A stretch of 64,000 bases of DNA from Zopfochytrium polystomum (GCA_025765615.1 JAIVFJ010000009.1:62001-126000); one strand, 5' to 3'. Counted from the first letter of the stretch, positions 1 to 13,118 are shown. Notes: a model not told the origin generated them from the sequence alone. Translations and numbers: made by a program.

Positions 1-1163
1 TTTGGACTGTTTCCCCCACAGTGGCATGATGACTTATTTTGTTTTTCAGAATCCGCAAAGGAGTATTGGCCAAGCTACGTGAGGCATCTCCTGTTCAGCA
101 AAAGATTTTCAACTTTGCTGTGGACTTGAAGTGGACTTTCCTTGGCTTGGGCTTGCCAACTGGCTGGATTGATGCTATTGTCTTCAACAAAGTCAAGTCT
201 CAAACAGGCGGTCGTCTGAGGTTTGCACTCTCTGGTGGTGCACCGATTCCGAAGTCGACCCAGCGGTTCCTCACCTGCAGCATGTGCCCAATTGTGAACG
301 GCTATGGAATGACAGAGTGCTGTGCTGTTGCTGCTGTCCAGAACATTGATCAAGCAAGCCGCCTTGGCATTGTTGGGCCACCTGTGACTTCGATGGAAAT
401 CAAGCTTGTTGATGTGCCTGACACCAGCTACTCTTCCAAGAACGTGCCAAGACCCCAGGGTGAAATCTGGCTGCGTGGCCCTTCCATTATGAGGGGCTAC
501 TACAAGCAACCTCAGCAGACAAAGGAGACTATCACAGATGATGGCTGGTTGATGACTGGAGACATTGGCGAGTGGCAGCCAGATGGCTCTCTTTCTGTGA
601 TTGACCGCAAGAAGAATCTTGTCAAGCTTGCAAATGGAGAGTGAGTTGCACCTCTTGTTTTGTCCTCTGTTGTCTTGTCGATACTGACACATCATCCAAG
701 ATACATTGCACTGGAGAAACTGGAATCAGTGTACAAGACCTCATCATATGTGCAGAACATTGTAATTTACGGCGACTCTGAGCAATCCTTCCCAGTTGCA
801 ATCATTCAACCCAACTGAGAAGGAAATCCACCACCTTGTCCAGGAACTCAAGCTGTTCACTGATCCTGACTCTGTTGATATTGCGGAGCTTGTGAAACCC
901 AAACAAGTGACCACAGCAGTCCTTGCAAACTTGAAGGACATTGCAAAGCGTGTGGGGCTTCCCCCTGCAGAGGTTGTGCAGGCAGCATTACATCGCCGGA
1001 GAGGAATGGACTCCGCAAAATGGACTCTTGGTATGTAATCATTGATGTTATTTTACAGCTTTCCAAACTAAGTCTCGTTTTTTAGACGGCTGCCATGAAG
1101 CTCAAGCGCAAAGATTTGATTGCTCGTTACCAATCCCAGATCAACAAGATGTATGGGAAATAA
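1..1163 (+). CDS. Long-chain acyl-CoA synthetase, 3' part, copy 1 (two frame breaks)
   Basis: This is the C-terminal part of a Faa1/Faa4-type long-chain fatty acyl-CoA synthetase, which converts fatty acid, ATP and CoA to acyl-CoA. The gene enters from the left edge inside an intron ending at about position 49. Exons follow at roughly 50-642, 700-1032 and 1085-1163, ending in TAA at 1161-1163. Visible family motifs are NGYGMTE, GEIWLRGPS, the YYKQP segment, DGWLMTGDIGEW and DRKKNLVKLANGE. The product ends in a short basic tail. A near-identical inverted copy lies at 37,085-39,527. Compared with that copy, this one has one extra base near 815-816, which puts TGA in frame, and another near 988-989. 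Both are +1. It is either a decaying duplicate or a mis-called consensus. Identity as an acyl-CoA synthetase is firm; whether it makes protein is not. Confidence 0.85.
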
Positions 1164-1482
1164 TATCAAGAATTCTTTCATGTTGTGATGTTCCCTCTTT
1201 GGTTTTCTTCTTTCTGTGCTCCTCACAAAACTTGTATTTGTTTGATTCCTCTTCCCTCGCCTTTCCCTTCCTTTTCCTTTACCTATGATTCCTCGTCGAT
1301 TCTTTTGTGGATGGCAGGCCTCAAATTGCCTTGATGAAACTGAGTAAATCAACCTTTCCCTTTCATTCTATCAGAGGAACTCCTCCAAAGCTATATTTCT
1401 GTAACACCTCAGGCAGAAAGTAAGTGGGCTTTGGCTGCTTTGGCATCTTACCTTCATTAGCTGAGTGTATTAGAAACTCGGA

Positions 1483-1488
1483 AATAAA
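1483..1488 (+). promoter_or_regulatory. Polyadenylation signal of acyl-CoA synthetase copy 1
   Basis: AATAAA lies about 320 nt after the stop codon of the upstream synthetase and before an AT-rich, T-run-rich stretch. Its position and orientation suit 3'-end formation for that gene. The rest of 1,164-2,098 shows no convincing gene. Confidence 0.4.
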
Positions 1489-2098
1489 GGAATCTGATCT
1501 TCCATCCTTTTGAACTTGCTTTAATTTCCTTCAATTTCTTTTTTGCAATGGAGATGGAGCAACAGAACGGAAAACCTTTTTTTCTCACAACCACAAATAC
1601 AATTGTTTTCATAACAAAAGAAGAAAACCTCAAAAATTATTTTTCACTTTTCCGATTTTTCAATTGTTGAACTGCAAAATGATGTTGTGTCTTGCAGTAA
1701 GACTTACACATGGCCGTGTACTATATGTTCTTGGTGTGGTCATTGCATGGTTTTATATTATAGCGCATCGGTTAGTGCACGCTTCGTGCTGGGGCTCCAA
1801 TCCCTGACCGTGTTATGCTTTTGCCCAGTGTTGAGCCAAGAGCACATGCCTTCTGAGTAAGTCCACGGGCACCTTAGCTCTCCTACTGTAACAGCAAGTT
1901 GCGAATATTTTCCAGTTTGTAATTGGACTCGCGTTCTGCGCAGCGCTGGCTGGGTCCAACAACATTTGTGGCGCTGTATCCTCCCAGCTTTCGCAGATTT
2001 GCTCTCCCTTGCTGCACAGTATATGCTTCATAGCTCACGTTTTTATTGAGAAGTTCATAACTCAAAATTGAAATTCTTCCCATGCTGCACACAACTGA

Positions 2099-5000
2099 TT
2101 ACTTCTTATCATCAGTCTCGGGGTTTACGACCACAATCAGATCATTGGCGTTCAGCGAGTCTCCGCTGGTCACTTCCACCTGACTAACTGTTCCACGGCA
2201 AGAGGATGTGACTACAGTTTCCATTTCTGCGGAATGATTGTTAATCGTTTCCCCTTCAAATGGGTGGCTTACTCATGGCGCTCATAATGGCGATGGGATC
2301 CCCAACATCAACTTGAGAGCCAACAGACACGCGAATTTCGATGACTACACCACTCATGGGAGCTCCGATTTCGCCTTTCCGCCCAGAGTCTGCTTTTTTT
2401 CGGGACGAAAGTGCCTGTTCTGCGACTGCTGCGCTGTTGTCAGGAACTGACAGGGAAAGTTAGCAATGCAGTTGTCCAATAATCAAATAGTTTACCATCA
2501 ACCACCCTCGTCTCTCCATTTACAACGAAAAAGACGTCACGCCGACCACTCTCGTGAATAGGTCCCAGGGCCATCAGTCGAACAGTAATACTTTTGCCTT
2601 TGTCGAGCTGGAAAGTGAAATCCTCCCCCACTCGCAATGGACGCAAGAAATACTGAGTTGGCAATTTGTGTAGTTCACCATACTGAGAAACCATGTCCAT
2701 GTAGTCGTCAAAGACTTTTGGATAGAGGGCAGCGCTAAGAATCTAAAATGATGTTCAGAGTATGAAGTTTGTGGGAATCTCATTACATCCACATCCCGAA
2801 TTTTCCCCACTCCATATTTATCTTCCAGTCGAGCTTTCAGAACTTTCAAGTCCAACGGCGGCATAGATTTTCCTGGTCGCCCCTCAAGTGGTTTCAGGTT
2901 TCGCGATGAAAGAATGCGAGATCTCAGAGGTTCTGAATAGCCATATGGAGGTTGGCCAAGATATCCTTGGAAGTACTGGTGATGTTTAGTTGTTGTAGCG
3001 TGAAAACATAGCGCACCTCGATCACAGATTGAGGAAAGGAAAGGGTTTCTGCTTTATCAATAACGTCTTGTTCGGTCAGCTTTTGGGAAACCATGAATTG
3101 CGCCAGATCTCCCACAACTTTCGAAGAGGGAGTAACCTATTCATCCATCAAAGCAATAAGCACAAATTATCAAAATTCTGGAACCTTGCTACCTTTGAGA
3201 TGTCACCGCACAGTCGATTTGCCTGTGCATATGCAATCTTTATGGCTGAGGAAAACAGTAAGTAAAGATTCTGCGTTCTGAGATCACTGACCATTCCACA
3301 TCTCTCCCAATCCCAGTTGGCGCGCTTGGAATTGCAAATTTGTGTACTGCCCTCCAGGCATTTCATGCTCATAGACAGAGCTATCATTGCTTATCATTTG
3401 GCTCTGTGGTTTTGTAAATTTTGCAGCTCGGTTGAAGAAGTTCTCTGCGCACCTCGAAACACGAGTATAAGAGACGAATTTGTTCCCAGTACGAGGATAA
3501 GGCACGGGCAGAGGACGGCAATATGTCCACCGCATCCCCTAACGATGACACTAGGGCGCCCATCGAGGGCTGTGAGGTGAATCCCGACATGCCTAGGAAC
3601 TGTCAGTGATGGAATGTTATAGGGAAAACTCACTATCCACAGCCACATCAACAACATCAACCCCTGATTCAATTGCAGCAAGGTACGTAGCGACACCGGT
3701 GCCAGCTGTATCATGCTGTTAAACATATTAATGAGAAAGTTCCTCCGAAGCTGGATGCGTACCGTGTGAAGATGCAGAACCAGATGGGGGTATTTGGACC
3801 GAAGGTTGGAAAATAACAACCTAGCAGCGGACGGTTTAAGCAACCCAGCCATGTCCTTAATAGCAAGAATGTGGATGCCATCATTTACAAGCTTTTCAGC
3901 AAGGCTCATGTAGTAGTCAAGGCCATAGCGCGTCCTGCTACGGTCTGAAACATCGCCAGTATACGAAATGGCGGCTTCCGCAACACCACCGGCCTTCTTG
4001 ACTGCATCGATTCCCAGCTTGATGTTTTCCTCATAGTTCAGTGAATCAAACACTCGGAAAATATCCATCCCATGATTCACAGCAGTTTGAACGAATTCAT
4101 ACACAACTTGGTCCGGGTACGCTGTGTATCCCACGGCATTGGCTCCGCGAAGGAGCATTTGGAAGGGAATGTTCGGAACGAGTTTGCGAAGAGTAATTAG
4201 GCGGTCCCATGGGCACTTGGTGGATCAAAGATTATTTTAGTCAATACTCTTATTGTTGGGAAACGTGTGAGCAGCTGACCTCATGGAGGAATCGAAGGGA
4301 GACATCAAACGTTGCACCTCCCCAGCACTCAATCGAAAATGCCCCAGCTAAAGCGTGAGATGTAGTTGTGGCAATTTTGGCTAAATCGATGGTTCGCACA
4401 CGCGTGGCAAGTAAAGATTGGTGGGCATCACGCCTGCGAAAGGTCAGCAACAGTCAGCGAAGGTCAGCAGCTTCTTTCGCCTAAGCGTCGCACCAAGTTG
4501 TGTCGGTAATCAGAACTTTTGGATGGGCGCGCACGGCTCGGCAGAATGCCTGACAACACAAACCTTAATAAGAAACGTGCATTACAAAAAGCGAATCCCT
4601 CACCTCTGGTCCTTCCCTAACCAGAATTTGCCTCCATCCAGAAGCGCACGGTGCCTTGAGCTCCTCGGTCGAAAATCCCGGGACCGCCGGTGGTGCAATT
4701 TCATGATCCAGCGCAGGAACTCCATGCTGTCCTTTAATTTGCGGACCATTCACCACCAAATTAGCCAACCATCGGAGGAGTTTCTGACTGCGATTCGAGT
4801 CAGCCTCAATCGCTGTGAACAGCTCTGGTGCGTCATCAATGAAGGTAGTCCACATTTGGTCACCCGCTTTGAATGTTTGGTGGTTCAGAAGGCGCATCAG
4901 CCAGAGAATGTTGTTTTTGATTCCCCTGACTCGAAACTCCGACAAGGCACGAAGCATCTTTCGGCGTGCAGAGTTGAAATCAGGTCCGAAGCAAATGACT

Positions 5001-6473
5001 TTGACGAGCAGCGAGTCGTAAAAGGGGGTCACTACAGCGCCGGCAAACGCGGGCCCCCCATCCAAACGCACACCGGGACCGCCGGGAGTCCTGAAAAAGT
5101 TAGGTTGCTTTTCTCGAACGAAGTACCTAAGACGAACCTGTACTGCTCTATGCGACCAGTGTCTGGTCGAAAGTTTAGAAGAGGATCTTCAGCAGTGATT
5201 CGGCACTGAATCGCAGTGCCCCGTAGCGCGATTTTGCTCTGCGCAAGTCCAAGTGAGGGAAGAGACTTCCCAAGTGCGATCTGAATTTGGGCTGCGACAA
5301 TATCAACACCAGTGATTTCTTCGGACACGCAATGCTCCACTTGAATTCTAGAGGGACGGTCAGCGGCGGATCGACAAACTGAGACATACCTCGGGTTAAT
5401 TTCGATGAAATAATGCTTGTTATCCAAGTCAACCAAAAACTCGCAGGTTCCCGCGTTAAGGTATTTCACACCTTTGGCCAGTTTGATTGCGTCTGCTAAA
5501 ATTCTCTGGCGAACTTCATCTGGAAGAAGCGCGGGGCCGAACTCAACAACCTTTTGGTGACGTCTCTGAACAGAGCAGTCTCGCTCAAAAAGATGAATAA
5601 TATTTCCGTGCGAGTCGGCAAGCAGCTGCACTTCAATGTGGCGAGGCTTTTCGATCAATTTTTCTATGAAGACTGTATCATCACCAAAACTGCTTAGTGC
5701 CTCAGATTTGCATCGGTCGAGCATCGAAGCAAGAGCTGCGATTTCTCTCACGACTCTCATTCCTCGACCACCTCCACTGAAAATGTAAGTGTGAGCAGGA
5801 CGAACCCCGTCAAATTAAAGAGGTTCCTCACCCATTCGCCGCTTTAATAATGACTGGGAGCCCGTGGGCTGCGACAAATGCCTCCGCTTCCTGCAGGGAC
5901 GTCACTGGCCCGTCACTGCCCGGGACGACGGGAACATTGTTGGCAATCGCTAACGATCGCGCCTTTGTTTTATCTCCGCAAATATCAATCACTTCCGGAG
6001 TGGGGCCAATAAAAATCATTCCAGCGTCAGCCACTTTCCGAGCGAACTTCGCGTTCTCCGACAGAAAGCCGTAACCCGGATGAATCAAAGTTACACCATG
6101 CGCCTTGGCGATGCCAACGACTTCATCGATCGCGAGGTAAGCTTCCACAGGGGCATACTGGCCAGGTTGACCAATCTGATAACTCTCATCGGCCTTGAAT
6201 CGATGCATAGCGAGCCGGTCTGTGAATGGTTCAGATTCTACCGGCGTTGTGCTCAGTTCACCTTCATGACTGTAAATGCTTATCGTTTTCAAGCCCAGTT
6301 CGCTTGCGGCTCTGGAGGAATGTTTTCACGTTGGTAAGCTGGGAGATGTCGCCTGTCTCGTACCGGAAGCATCGAATTGCGATCTCGCCTCGGTTCGCCG
6401 CCATGAGGGTTCCCATTATTGCTGAAGAGCCCCCAAGGGGTGAGAAAGGGGGCTGCGAGGAGGACGACGCCAT
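2099..6473 (-). CDS. PYC: Pyruvate carboxylase
   Basis: Biotin-dependent pyruvate carboxylase makes oxaloacetate from pyruvate, bicarbonate and ATP for anaplerosis; in fungi it is usually cytosolic. I could follow the protein through more than a dozen exons without a frame break. The order is biotin carboxylase ([14 protein letters not shown] start, [44 protein letters not shown]), the carboxyltransferase domain ([39 protein letters not shown]) and a C-terminal biotinyl domain whose AM-KM motif carries the biotin lysine. Length matches the family. The chosen start gives a short Ser-rich leader before the first conserved block; another in-frame ATG further upstream is possible but less likely. 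An intron of 42 nt (6,220-6,261) is a multiple of three and looks like a 14-residue insertion if not removed. Another intron sits just before the biotinyl lysine codon. TAA is at 2,099-2,101. Confidence 0.97.
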
Positions 6474-7199
6474 GTATGAATTCGAATGAAGCAAATGGGC
6501 TTCGTCGTGGAGCACTGGAGGCACTGTCGCTCAAACAAATTGTGCTTCTTCTGCATGATCGATTCGAATGATGATGGATCAAATCTCATCTTCGCAATGG
6601 CGAACGATAAGGTACAGCGACCAGGCACCGCCTTCCCCTCCCGCCGCCCGATCTCGCCGCTGTATTCCGCCACCCGCGCTGTGCGTTGCCAGTGGTCAAC
6701 GGCATCCCCATCTGCATTCTCGATGCCACTCTTGACATCGCCAACCACAAAGGGCCATGTGACGGGCCTCACGTCCACGAACGCCCAAGCAATCGCCGCC
6801 GCCTCGCAATCTGCCACATCCCCCGCCGCAACCACTGCACAGATCTGAACCAAACCTGGCATGGTGAAGCAGCAGCATACGAAGCACAATGCAGCGACAT
6901 GTTAAACAGTGGTCAACTTGCATAAGAAGGGATGGAGCCTTGGAGAGGACAGTGACTTCGTACTGATCGTGCCCAAAGTATCCTAAGCCATTTCAAGAAA
7001 ACAAGAACGCCGGGTGGACCTCCCATGCAGTGGACGACTGAAAAGGCTCTCAACCTACCATTTAAAATATTTGGGTCAGGCAAAAAAACGCTCTGCAGAG
7101 AATTTTCACTGTTTGTTGCAGGGCGTCACAAACATTGTGAATTCAGCCCAGTCTTCCAGTTCGACCAGAACCATTCCGCAGCACTTGCACCTGCTTGCA
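6474..7199. other. Intergenic region upstream of pyruvate carboxylase
   Basis: Short open frames occur on both strands (about 120-160 codons near 6,420-6,890), but they overlap each other and the 5' end of pyruvate carboxylase. They show no recognisable domain and no clear start context. I treat the stretch as the promoter/5' region of pyruvate carboxylase plus unassigned sequence. Confidence 0.4.
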
Positions 7200-8309
7200 A
7201 TTCACAGCTGTATTTCAACTAAGAGGCCTTTTGTTTCCAAAGCATCAAGCGCGGATTTGCTTGCAAGCATGAAGACTGGACTGTGGACGATTGGACCAAG
7301 GTTATTTGGACCAACAAGGCAACTTTTGAACCGGGAAGCAGGGCAAGGTCTGTGTGTGGAGGAGAGCTGGAGAATGCATGAATGAGTGCTTGCAAGGCTC
7401 ATGTGGTCATGAATCCTTCTCTATTTGTGTGTTTCATTGGTTTGAACCTGGGATAGGATGCTTTTTGTTCATTGAAGGCTGGCTCAACTAAACCAAGTAT
7501 ATTGACATTCTGAAAGTGGAGTTTGAAGCTTATCTGGGCTTATGGATAGGAAAATTCACTCTCAAAAGGATTTGACTGTCAACATCATCTATCAGCAAGA
7601 CAATGCACCAGCTCACAAAGCAGTGAAAGTGGGACAATGGCTTCTGTTAGGCGGAACTGAATGGTTAGCAGCAAGAGGCACAAGACGGACCTGAACCTAT
7701 TGTGACTGTCAGTTATCGTTCTCACAATGCCCATGGGAGAGGGAGCCACCGCCAATGCAGACCTGGGCGCTGGCTTGTGCTGATGACAAATACTCTGAGT
7801 ATTAAGTGGAACGGAAACCAGGTGTCAACAGTTTTCCTCCTCCTCTGCTCAAGCAGATAATATAGGAGAGGTTTTTACCCTGTGCCAGTCACACTTGCCT
7901 AGCAACTATTACAGCAGTGTATATCATCATCATGTATCAATAATTCATAACAGAGTTTTTCTCTTTCTCACTTAGTCGGGGAGAAGGACCACCCACAAAC
8001 ACACATCTCCACTTCATTCACTCCTTCCACTCACTCACTCAGAGTAGACTGTTTACAGCTTCAGAAACGTGGATTGGATTGAAAGTTCTTTATTGGACTG
8101 CACAAAGCCTGGACCTGAGTCCAATAGAGAATCTCTGGGAACACCTAGGGCTAAATGTGCAAAAGGATTTCCCACTTGGAATTCCAGCTTTGAAAAAATC
8201 GGTCTCAAGCACATGGAGCAAATTTTCTCATTTGTGCCTTCAATTTTTGATTGAGAGTATGCCAAGGAGAAAAGGCTGTTATCAAAAAGAGGGCTGCACG
8301 AAGTATTGA
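7200..8309 (+). mobile_element. Degenerate Tc1/mariner transposase
   Basis: Three separated stretches read as Tc1-like DDE transposase. Near 7,255-7,335 there is an EDWTVDDWTKVIWTNKATF-type segment around the first catalytic Asp. Near 7,590-7,652 there is QQDNAPAHKA with the second Asp. Near 8,064-8,160 there is WTAQSLDLSPIENLWEHL, the classic C-terminal signature with the last acidic residue. Frames differ between the first and second stretches, and stops interrupt the element. Between the second and third motifs lie about 410 nt that are not transposase, where the family has only about 34 residues. I could not define terminal inverted repeats or the TA target duplication. It is a dead copy. 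Confidence 0.8.
7653..8063. other. Foreign insert inside the Tc1/mariner transposase
   Basis: The transposase reads continuously up to about 7,652 (after ...VGQWLL) and resumes in a compatible frame near 8,064 (ETWIGLKVLYW...). The intervening ~410 nt have no long open frame and end in an ACTC-rich stretch. GCTTC occurs at both edges (about 7,642 and 8,056) and could be a short target duplication. It does not fit a GT-AG intron that restores the frame. Confidence 0.4.
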
Positions 8310-8562
8310 GACAGCTGCTCCATATACACATATCAGTTTTGCATTATTTTCTTTTTTGATATGTGACTTACCTGATAGCAATGCAAGACTGAGTCGCTGT
8401 TTCCTTACGCCCCTGTTGCCGCCCACAGCGTCCTACTCCTGGCTCATGTCCCAACAGGAGTCTGGTGCACTATTTGAGACTAGTGAATTGTTTTCAGTTG
8501 GCATTTGTTGGCAAGTCCAGCATGAACATTGTATGACTATTCTGTATTGAGGGTAATTTACA

Positions 8563-11500
8563 TTAATGCATTCTTGCAAGATCACTGAAGTATGCCAGTA
8601 GGTCGTCCATTGTAAATTCCACCTTCAGCCCAGACTCAGGGTAGCAAAGAACAATGAGTTCCTCATAGCGTTTGCAGCTGCCTCGTATACTCAGCCTGGA
8701 TTTCACGCCACACCACCTGCAGGAAGCCAGCAGCCTCCTCAGAAAAGTGCTTCTCCACTCGCTTGTAGAGTTGCTCAAGCCCCTTGCGAATCTGCGACAA
8801 GGGAAGTAAGAGAGAAAGGACAAAAGCATAAGAGAGGTTTTTGGTAATGTTGTTCCCCACCTCCTTCCCAGGGAATTTTTTCAATATGTCCTTGAGTGAG
8901 CTCTTGCTGTACTGCATATGGAAACTGATTTCCTCTGGCGACAGGGACTTTAGAAGGTCGTCAATTCCTTCAAAAAACTCCTGGGATACCAAATGTTAGT
9001 CCGAAATGGGGAAATGCTTGAACATTTCAACTCACCAGCAGCCTCCCCAACGGTTTGCGCATGACAATTTTCACGTAGGTGTCCAGATTTTGGTCGTACA
9101 GTGCTTTTGCGGCACGGCCAAACTGATCCAACACAGGAACTTTCCTTGCACGGACCTCAGTATAAAAGAAATGCATGTTTTCTGCAAAGAGGAAAACTTC
9201 AGATTGATTGCAACCAACTTCAACTTGAGACTCACCAACAATGAGAATGTGAACGTTCAGTGAGTCCTTATCATCAGTGATGATTTTGCTTGAATCCTTT
9301 CCGTCAGACAAGGATTCTTTGGCAACAGATTCCAGAGTGTCGAAGATTGTCTTGACAACTTGAGAGTAGCAGTTTGACACAGCTTGCCTGGTCTGTCCAA
9401 CACAACCGTAGGACTCTAGCCGATCCACAAAGCGCTGGAAAGGAAGTGTGAGACTCGATGAAGGTGCTTCTCAACACTCACTGGAAATGTACGGACAAAT
9501 GGCAGTATTCCGCTTTTCTTTTTGGAGATGCCCTTTGTATCCTCAATGCTTTTCATTTGCTCGACCTTGGGGATTTTAGAAATAGGGGCTGGTTCAGTTA
9601 TCAAAGATGCTTACTATAAATTTGTCAAAAATGGTCATAAGCTTGGACAGCATATTTTCCAAATGAAGCAGTAGGAAGTTGTTGGCTGACTCTTCAAAGT
9701 CTTTAATGAGTTGTTCCACATGAACCATCATGCCAACACAGAAGGACATGTCATATTTCAGAGTTGACTCAACAAAAGGATTCACTAAATCCCGAAGATC
9801 CCCAAATATTGATTCGCAAAGCTCCCTGGCAGTTTATAAGTGATGAGCGAGGAGAGACAGTAACTTACTGGAGGCGATTTTGAACTTTGATATCCTTAAC
9901 TTTGGGTCTCACACTTTCCAACGATCCTTTCCAATCTTTTTCTTGTTCATCAGCAGCATTCTCCTCAGATTTTGGTTTAATGCTGAAGAGGTCAGTAACA
10001 AAGTTCTGTTGTCTGACAGCCATAGGGATGATTTTGCCATATAGGAACACCAAAGCCTAGGGATTCAGTGTTAAGAATACTGAATACAAGCACCGAGATC
10101 AAAGAAAACCTCATCAGGCCAGAGCTTCAAGTCAGATGTGTCAATATTGGCTGAGCTTGCTCTTGTGTGTGATGTGCGGTCCAGGTCTTTCCTTCCCTTT
10201 GACTTGGAAGCTTCGTCATCATCATCTCCAGCAATTTCTGCAATGGACCCAGTTTTTCGTGCAGCAGTCAACTTGAACTTTTTCTTATCGAAGGCAAATT
10301 CTCTGAGTTTCTCCGGATTGAGTCTCCCTGTCAAGGCGCGCGAGCTCATAGCACTTATGGCAGTGGTAGCTGCAGATGAAACTGAAACCTGCTGTTGAGA
10401 AAATACTGAACAAAAGTTAGAATATGAAGAAAGAATTTGTGCACACACAATAATCTTGCTCCTCAGGAGGGACCTTCCTTTGGACAAATAACTGAAGCAG
10501 TGTCTCAATGAAATCAAACAGATCCTTTCTTAATATCCTCCCCACGGATTGGCAGTAGGTCTACAGAGCATCAATGTGATGAAATCATGAGAGCACCAAA
10601 ATCTGAAAGTTACCATCTCGAGATCCAGATGACGCCGAGCATCTATTGCTTTCAACCATTGGATCAATTTTCTGTACTGAAACAGTCGAACTTCCAGTCG
10701 ATCAATTCCAATGATTTTTGGCACATTCTTCAAATCCTTCAACTTCTCAGGCCTCAGTTCGTCAATCTTTGGGCCTCTGGTTAGTTTTGAGCAGCATCCA
10801 GTGGGAACAGACCGATGAGCCAATTAGACCTGCTAAAAAATCTGAAAGTCGTAAGCAGAACTGCCGAGCATATCCATTGTAGAGATCACGCCTCTCTGTC
10901 ACCATTGCAGTATCTGCAATGGCTTTGCAGTAGAGTTAGATTTCTGTCTCCACACCTGCAGGACCTTACTTTCATCCATTTTTTTCCCAATCACAGCCAT
11001 TAAATTATTAATGGCTTCTTCACATCGAGATACGTTAAGTGGTGTATCAAAGGGCTCATATCGCAGAACTTCAGTGCAGCCATCAGGAAGATTCATTTCA
11101 CTCTAAAATTCCCTCATAAATATAGTCTTGATAATTGAATACCAAACCTGGATAGAGTTTATTTCTGCCAACAGCAATTTCCGGTTGGAAGTAGCAATCT
11201 GCATTGCTTTATTTTTGATCTCAACCTGGTGAACATCTTGGCCCATTTGCTGTAATCTACCATCAGACATCTGACCATGCAAGCTGCACTGGCAACACAC
11301 CTCCAACAGGTCTGTGTAGTACCTCAGCCACTCCTCAACGGAGCTGAGTTCTGCCAAAGCCTCCTCAATCTGATCTAACACAGAATCTGCTTGCTCTTCA
11401 CTCTCAATTATTGCATGGACATTGGCCTACAGACAATCAGAAGCCCGGAACAAAACAATGTAAACTTACAGCCTCCAAGGCTTGAAGCTCTGTTTGAAGA

Positions 11501-12650
11501 TGCTTTTCCAAATCCGTGGCATCGCCTCCAACTTGCCAGCTGAAATCACTGAGAAGGTCGTTGAGAGAAAATGCCTGTGCCCCAAGATCCCCTGGTTGCT
11601 TTGTCTGAGCCTCTAACGACACAGATGGAAAAACGATTAAGAAAGGTTGACACCATTTGGTAACGTTACCTTGGGGTTGTAAGTCATCCAATTCTGCTTC
11701 GTCAAAATCTGGTTTTTCTTGCTCAGCCTTCTTTGATTGCCTTTCCTTTTCTTGGATGACCTGAATCATCTTCATTTGGTCTAGTGGGATATTCAGCACA
11801 AAACCTTTCAATCTTCATGTTTACCTCGAAGAAGTTCCTCGTCCATATTCACCAGCTTTGGAGCCTTTTTCAAGGTCTCGGTGGATAACTGAAAAAGCCT
11901 TTCTTTAACAAAATGCAAGGGTTACCTTCCCAACCGACCGTAACAATGTGGAACATAAACTCGATTTTCCGAGATGTGCTCTCAAAATTCCAAGAGTAGA
12001 TTTTCCCAATGTTTACGACAACTACACCATCCTTTCAAAAGCATATTAGCCTCTACGAGGCTTTGACAACTTGGGAAACAGTGGACTGACCTTTCCAGAT
12101 TCTAAGCTTTTGACCTCATCGAGTCCCCAAGTTTTGCTAATTGTGAACGAGCCACTCTTCTCAGCTCTTTACTTTGCAAAGACGATACTTCAACGGTTTT
12201 GAGCCTCCCTTCGCAGGTTTTCTCCCTGCGCGTTGAGGAGAGCGAAGCGTTAGTGCCAGTTCGGCGTTGAACCGGGCTTCGACTCGGGCAATGGGTGGGT
12301 TGGAATATGATCGATCGAAACCCCGTCTCAATGGGGGGGGCGCCGGAGTCTGTAGAATCGCAGAGCCCGGCGCGGAAACAAGGAGAGCATTGAACCAGCA
12401 AAGAGGTAAAGACGGAGTGCGCACCCGCGATGCAGATCCACCGCACTTTCTTGTTCTGATCCGACGCCGACGCTGCGTCGTCGATCGCGCTCGAAGGTGC
12501 CACACTGGTGCGCCGTTGCTTGTCGGCAGCAGAAGCCGCGCCTGCGTCGCCTCGCCGCTCCTCGTAGATCTGGCTATGGAACACGAGCGTCTCGGCCTCG
12601 CCGAAGGACGGGTCGTCGACGAACAGGTGTGAGAGGGTCGAGCTTGTCAT
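8563..12650 (-). CDS. SEC3: Exocyst complex subunit Sec3 (two +1 breaks)
   Basis: Sec3 is the exocyst subunit that marks sites of polarised secretion; its N-terminal PH-like domain binds PI(4,5)P2 and Rho GTPases. The N-terminus runs from an MTSSTLSHLF start through RWICIAG to SGSFTISKTWGLDE and then VVNIGKIYSWNFES, matching the Sec3 PIP2-binding domain. A charged coiled-coil linker follows (QEKERQSKKAEQEKPDFDE). The C-terminal Sec3 domain includes WLRYYTDLLE, RRDLYNGYARQF and the terminal YEELIVLCYP...VEFTMDDLLAYF. About sixteen short introns can be placed. Two junctions need one base skipped: near 12,161-12,163 inside the PH domain and near 8,671-8,673 close to the C-terminus. The first intron model (about 12,230-12,435) is longer than the others and less certain. 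TAA is at 8,563-8,565. Confidence 0.9.
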
Positions 12651-13118
12651 CTCGACTCGGATCGCGGGTCGGCTTTTCCCTTTTGGGACAACTAAGGGGC
12701 TCCGATTTCTGCTCCAATGCGTATTTACCTGTTCACCGGTATGGCTTTGGTGCATTAAACCGTTCCTGGCAGGCTTCAGTCCATTACCTCACCCTCCTAC
12801 CCTTAAATTGTGGACTGGCAGAGATGCGCTGCACCTGATAGTGTGCACTTCCCTATCCGGTAGTAAACTACATCCATGGATGAATTTCCAACTTTGTTCA
12901 CCAAGCGTATACAGAGGCCCGCTTAATAAAAAGGCATAAGGAATGAAAAGAAATGTCAACGAGTGTGTTGCAGAGCAAAGGAGAAACGGGTAAAGTAGGG
13001 AGAGAGGAAGAGAGGGACGTTCTCTTCTCGGGCGCTTCAACGGTCTATATAAGGCTCGGAAAAGTACATGAAAGTCCGGAAAGTGCAAGCAACGACGTGA
13101 TCAAATCAAGCCCAAAAC
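12651..13118. other. Intergenic region between SEC3 and the wall-protein gene
   Basis: No gene is visible. It should hold the SEC3 promoter (genes on both sides are on the minus strand) and the 3' UTR of the next gene. TATATAAG occurs on the plus strand at 13,046-13,053, but no plus-strand gene follows it closely. Confidence 0.4.

Noticed and set aside
1755..1815. tRNA-like A-box and B-box words (TAGCGCATCGGTTAGTGC ... GGCTCCAATCCC)
   Set aside because: The two boxes are only about 32 nt apart, there is no anticodon arm, and acceptor ends do not pair. At most a degenerate fragment.
6416..6889. Minus-strand open frame of about 157 codons overlapping the pyruvate carboxylase start
   Set aside because: No motif, overlaps the real gene's first exon in another frame, and a similar-length frame exists on the opposite strand.
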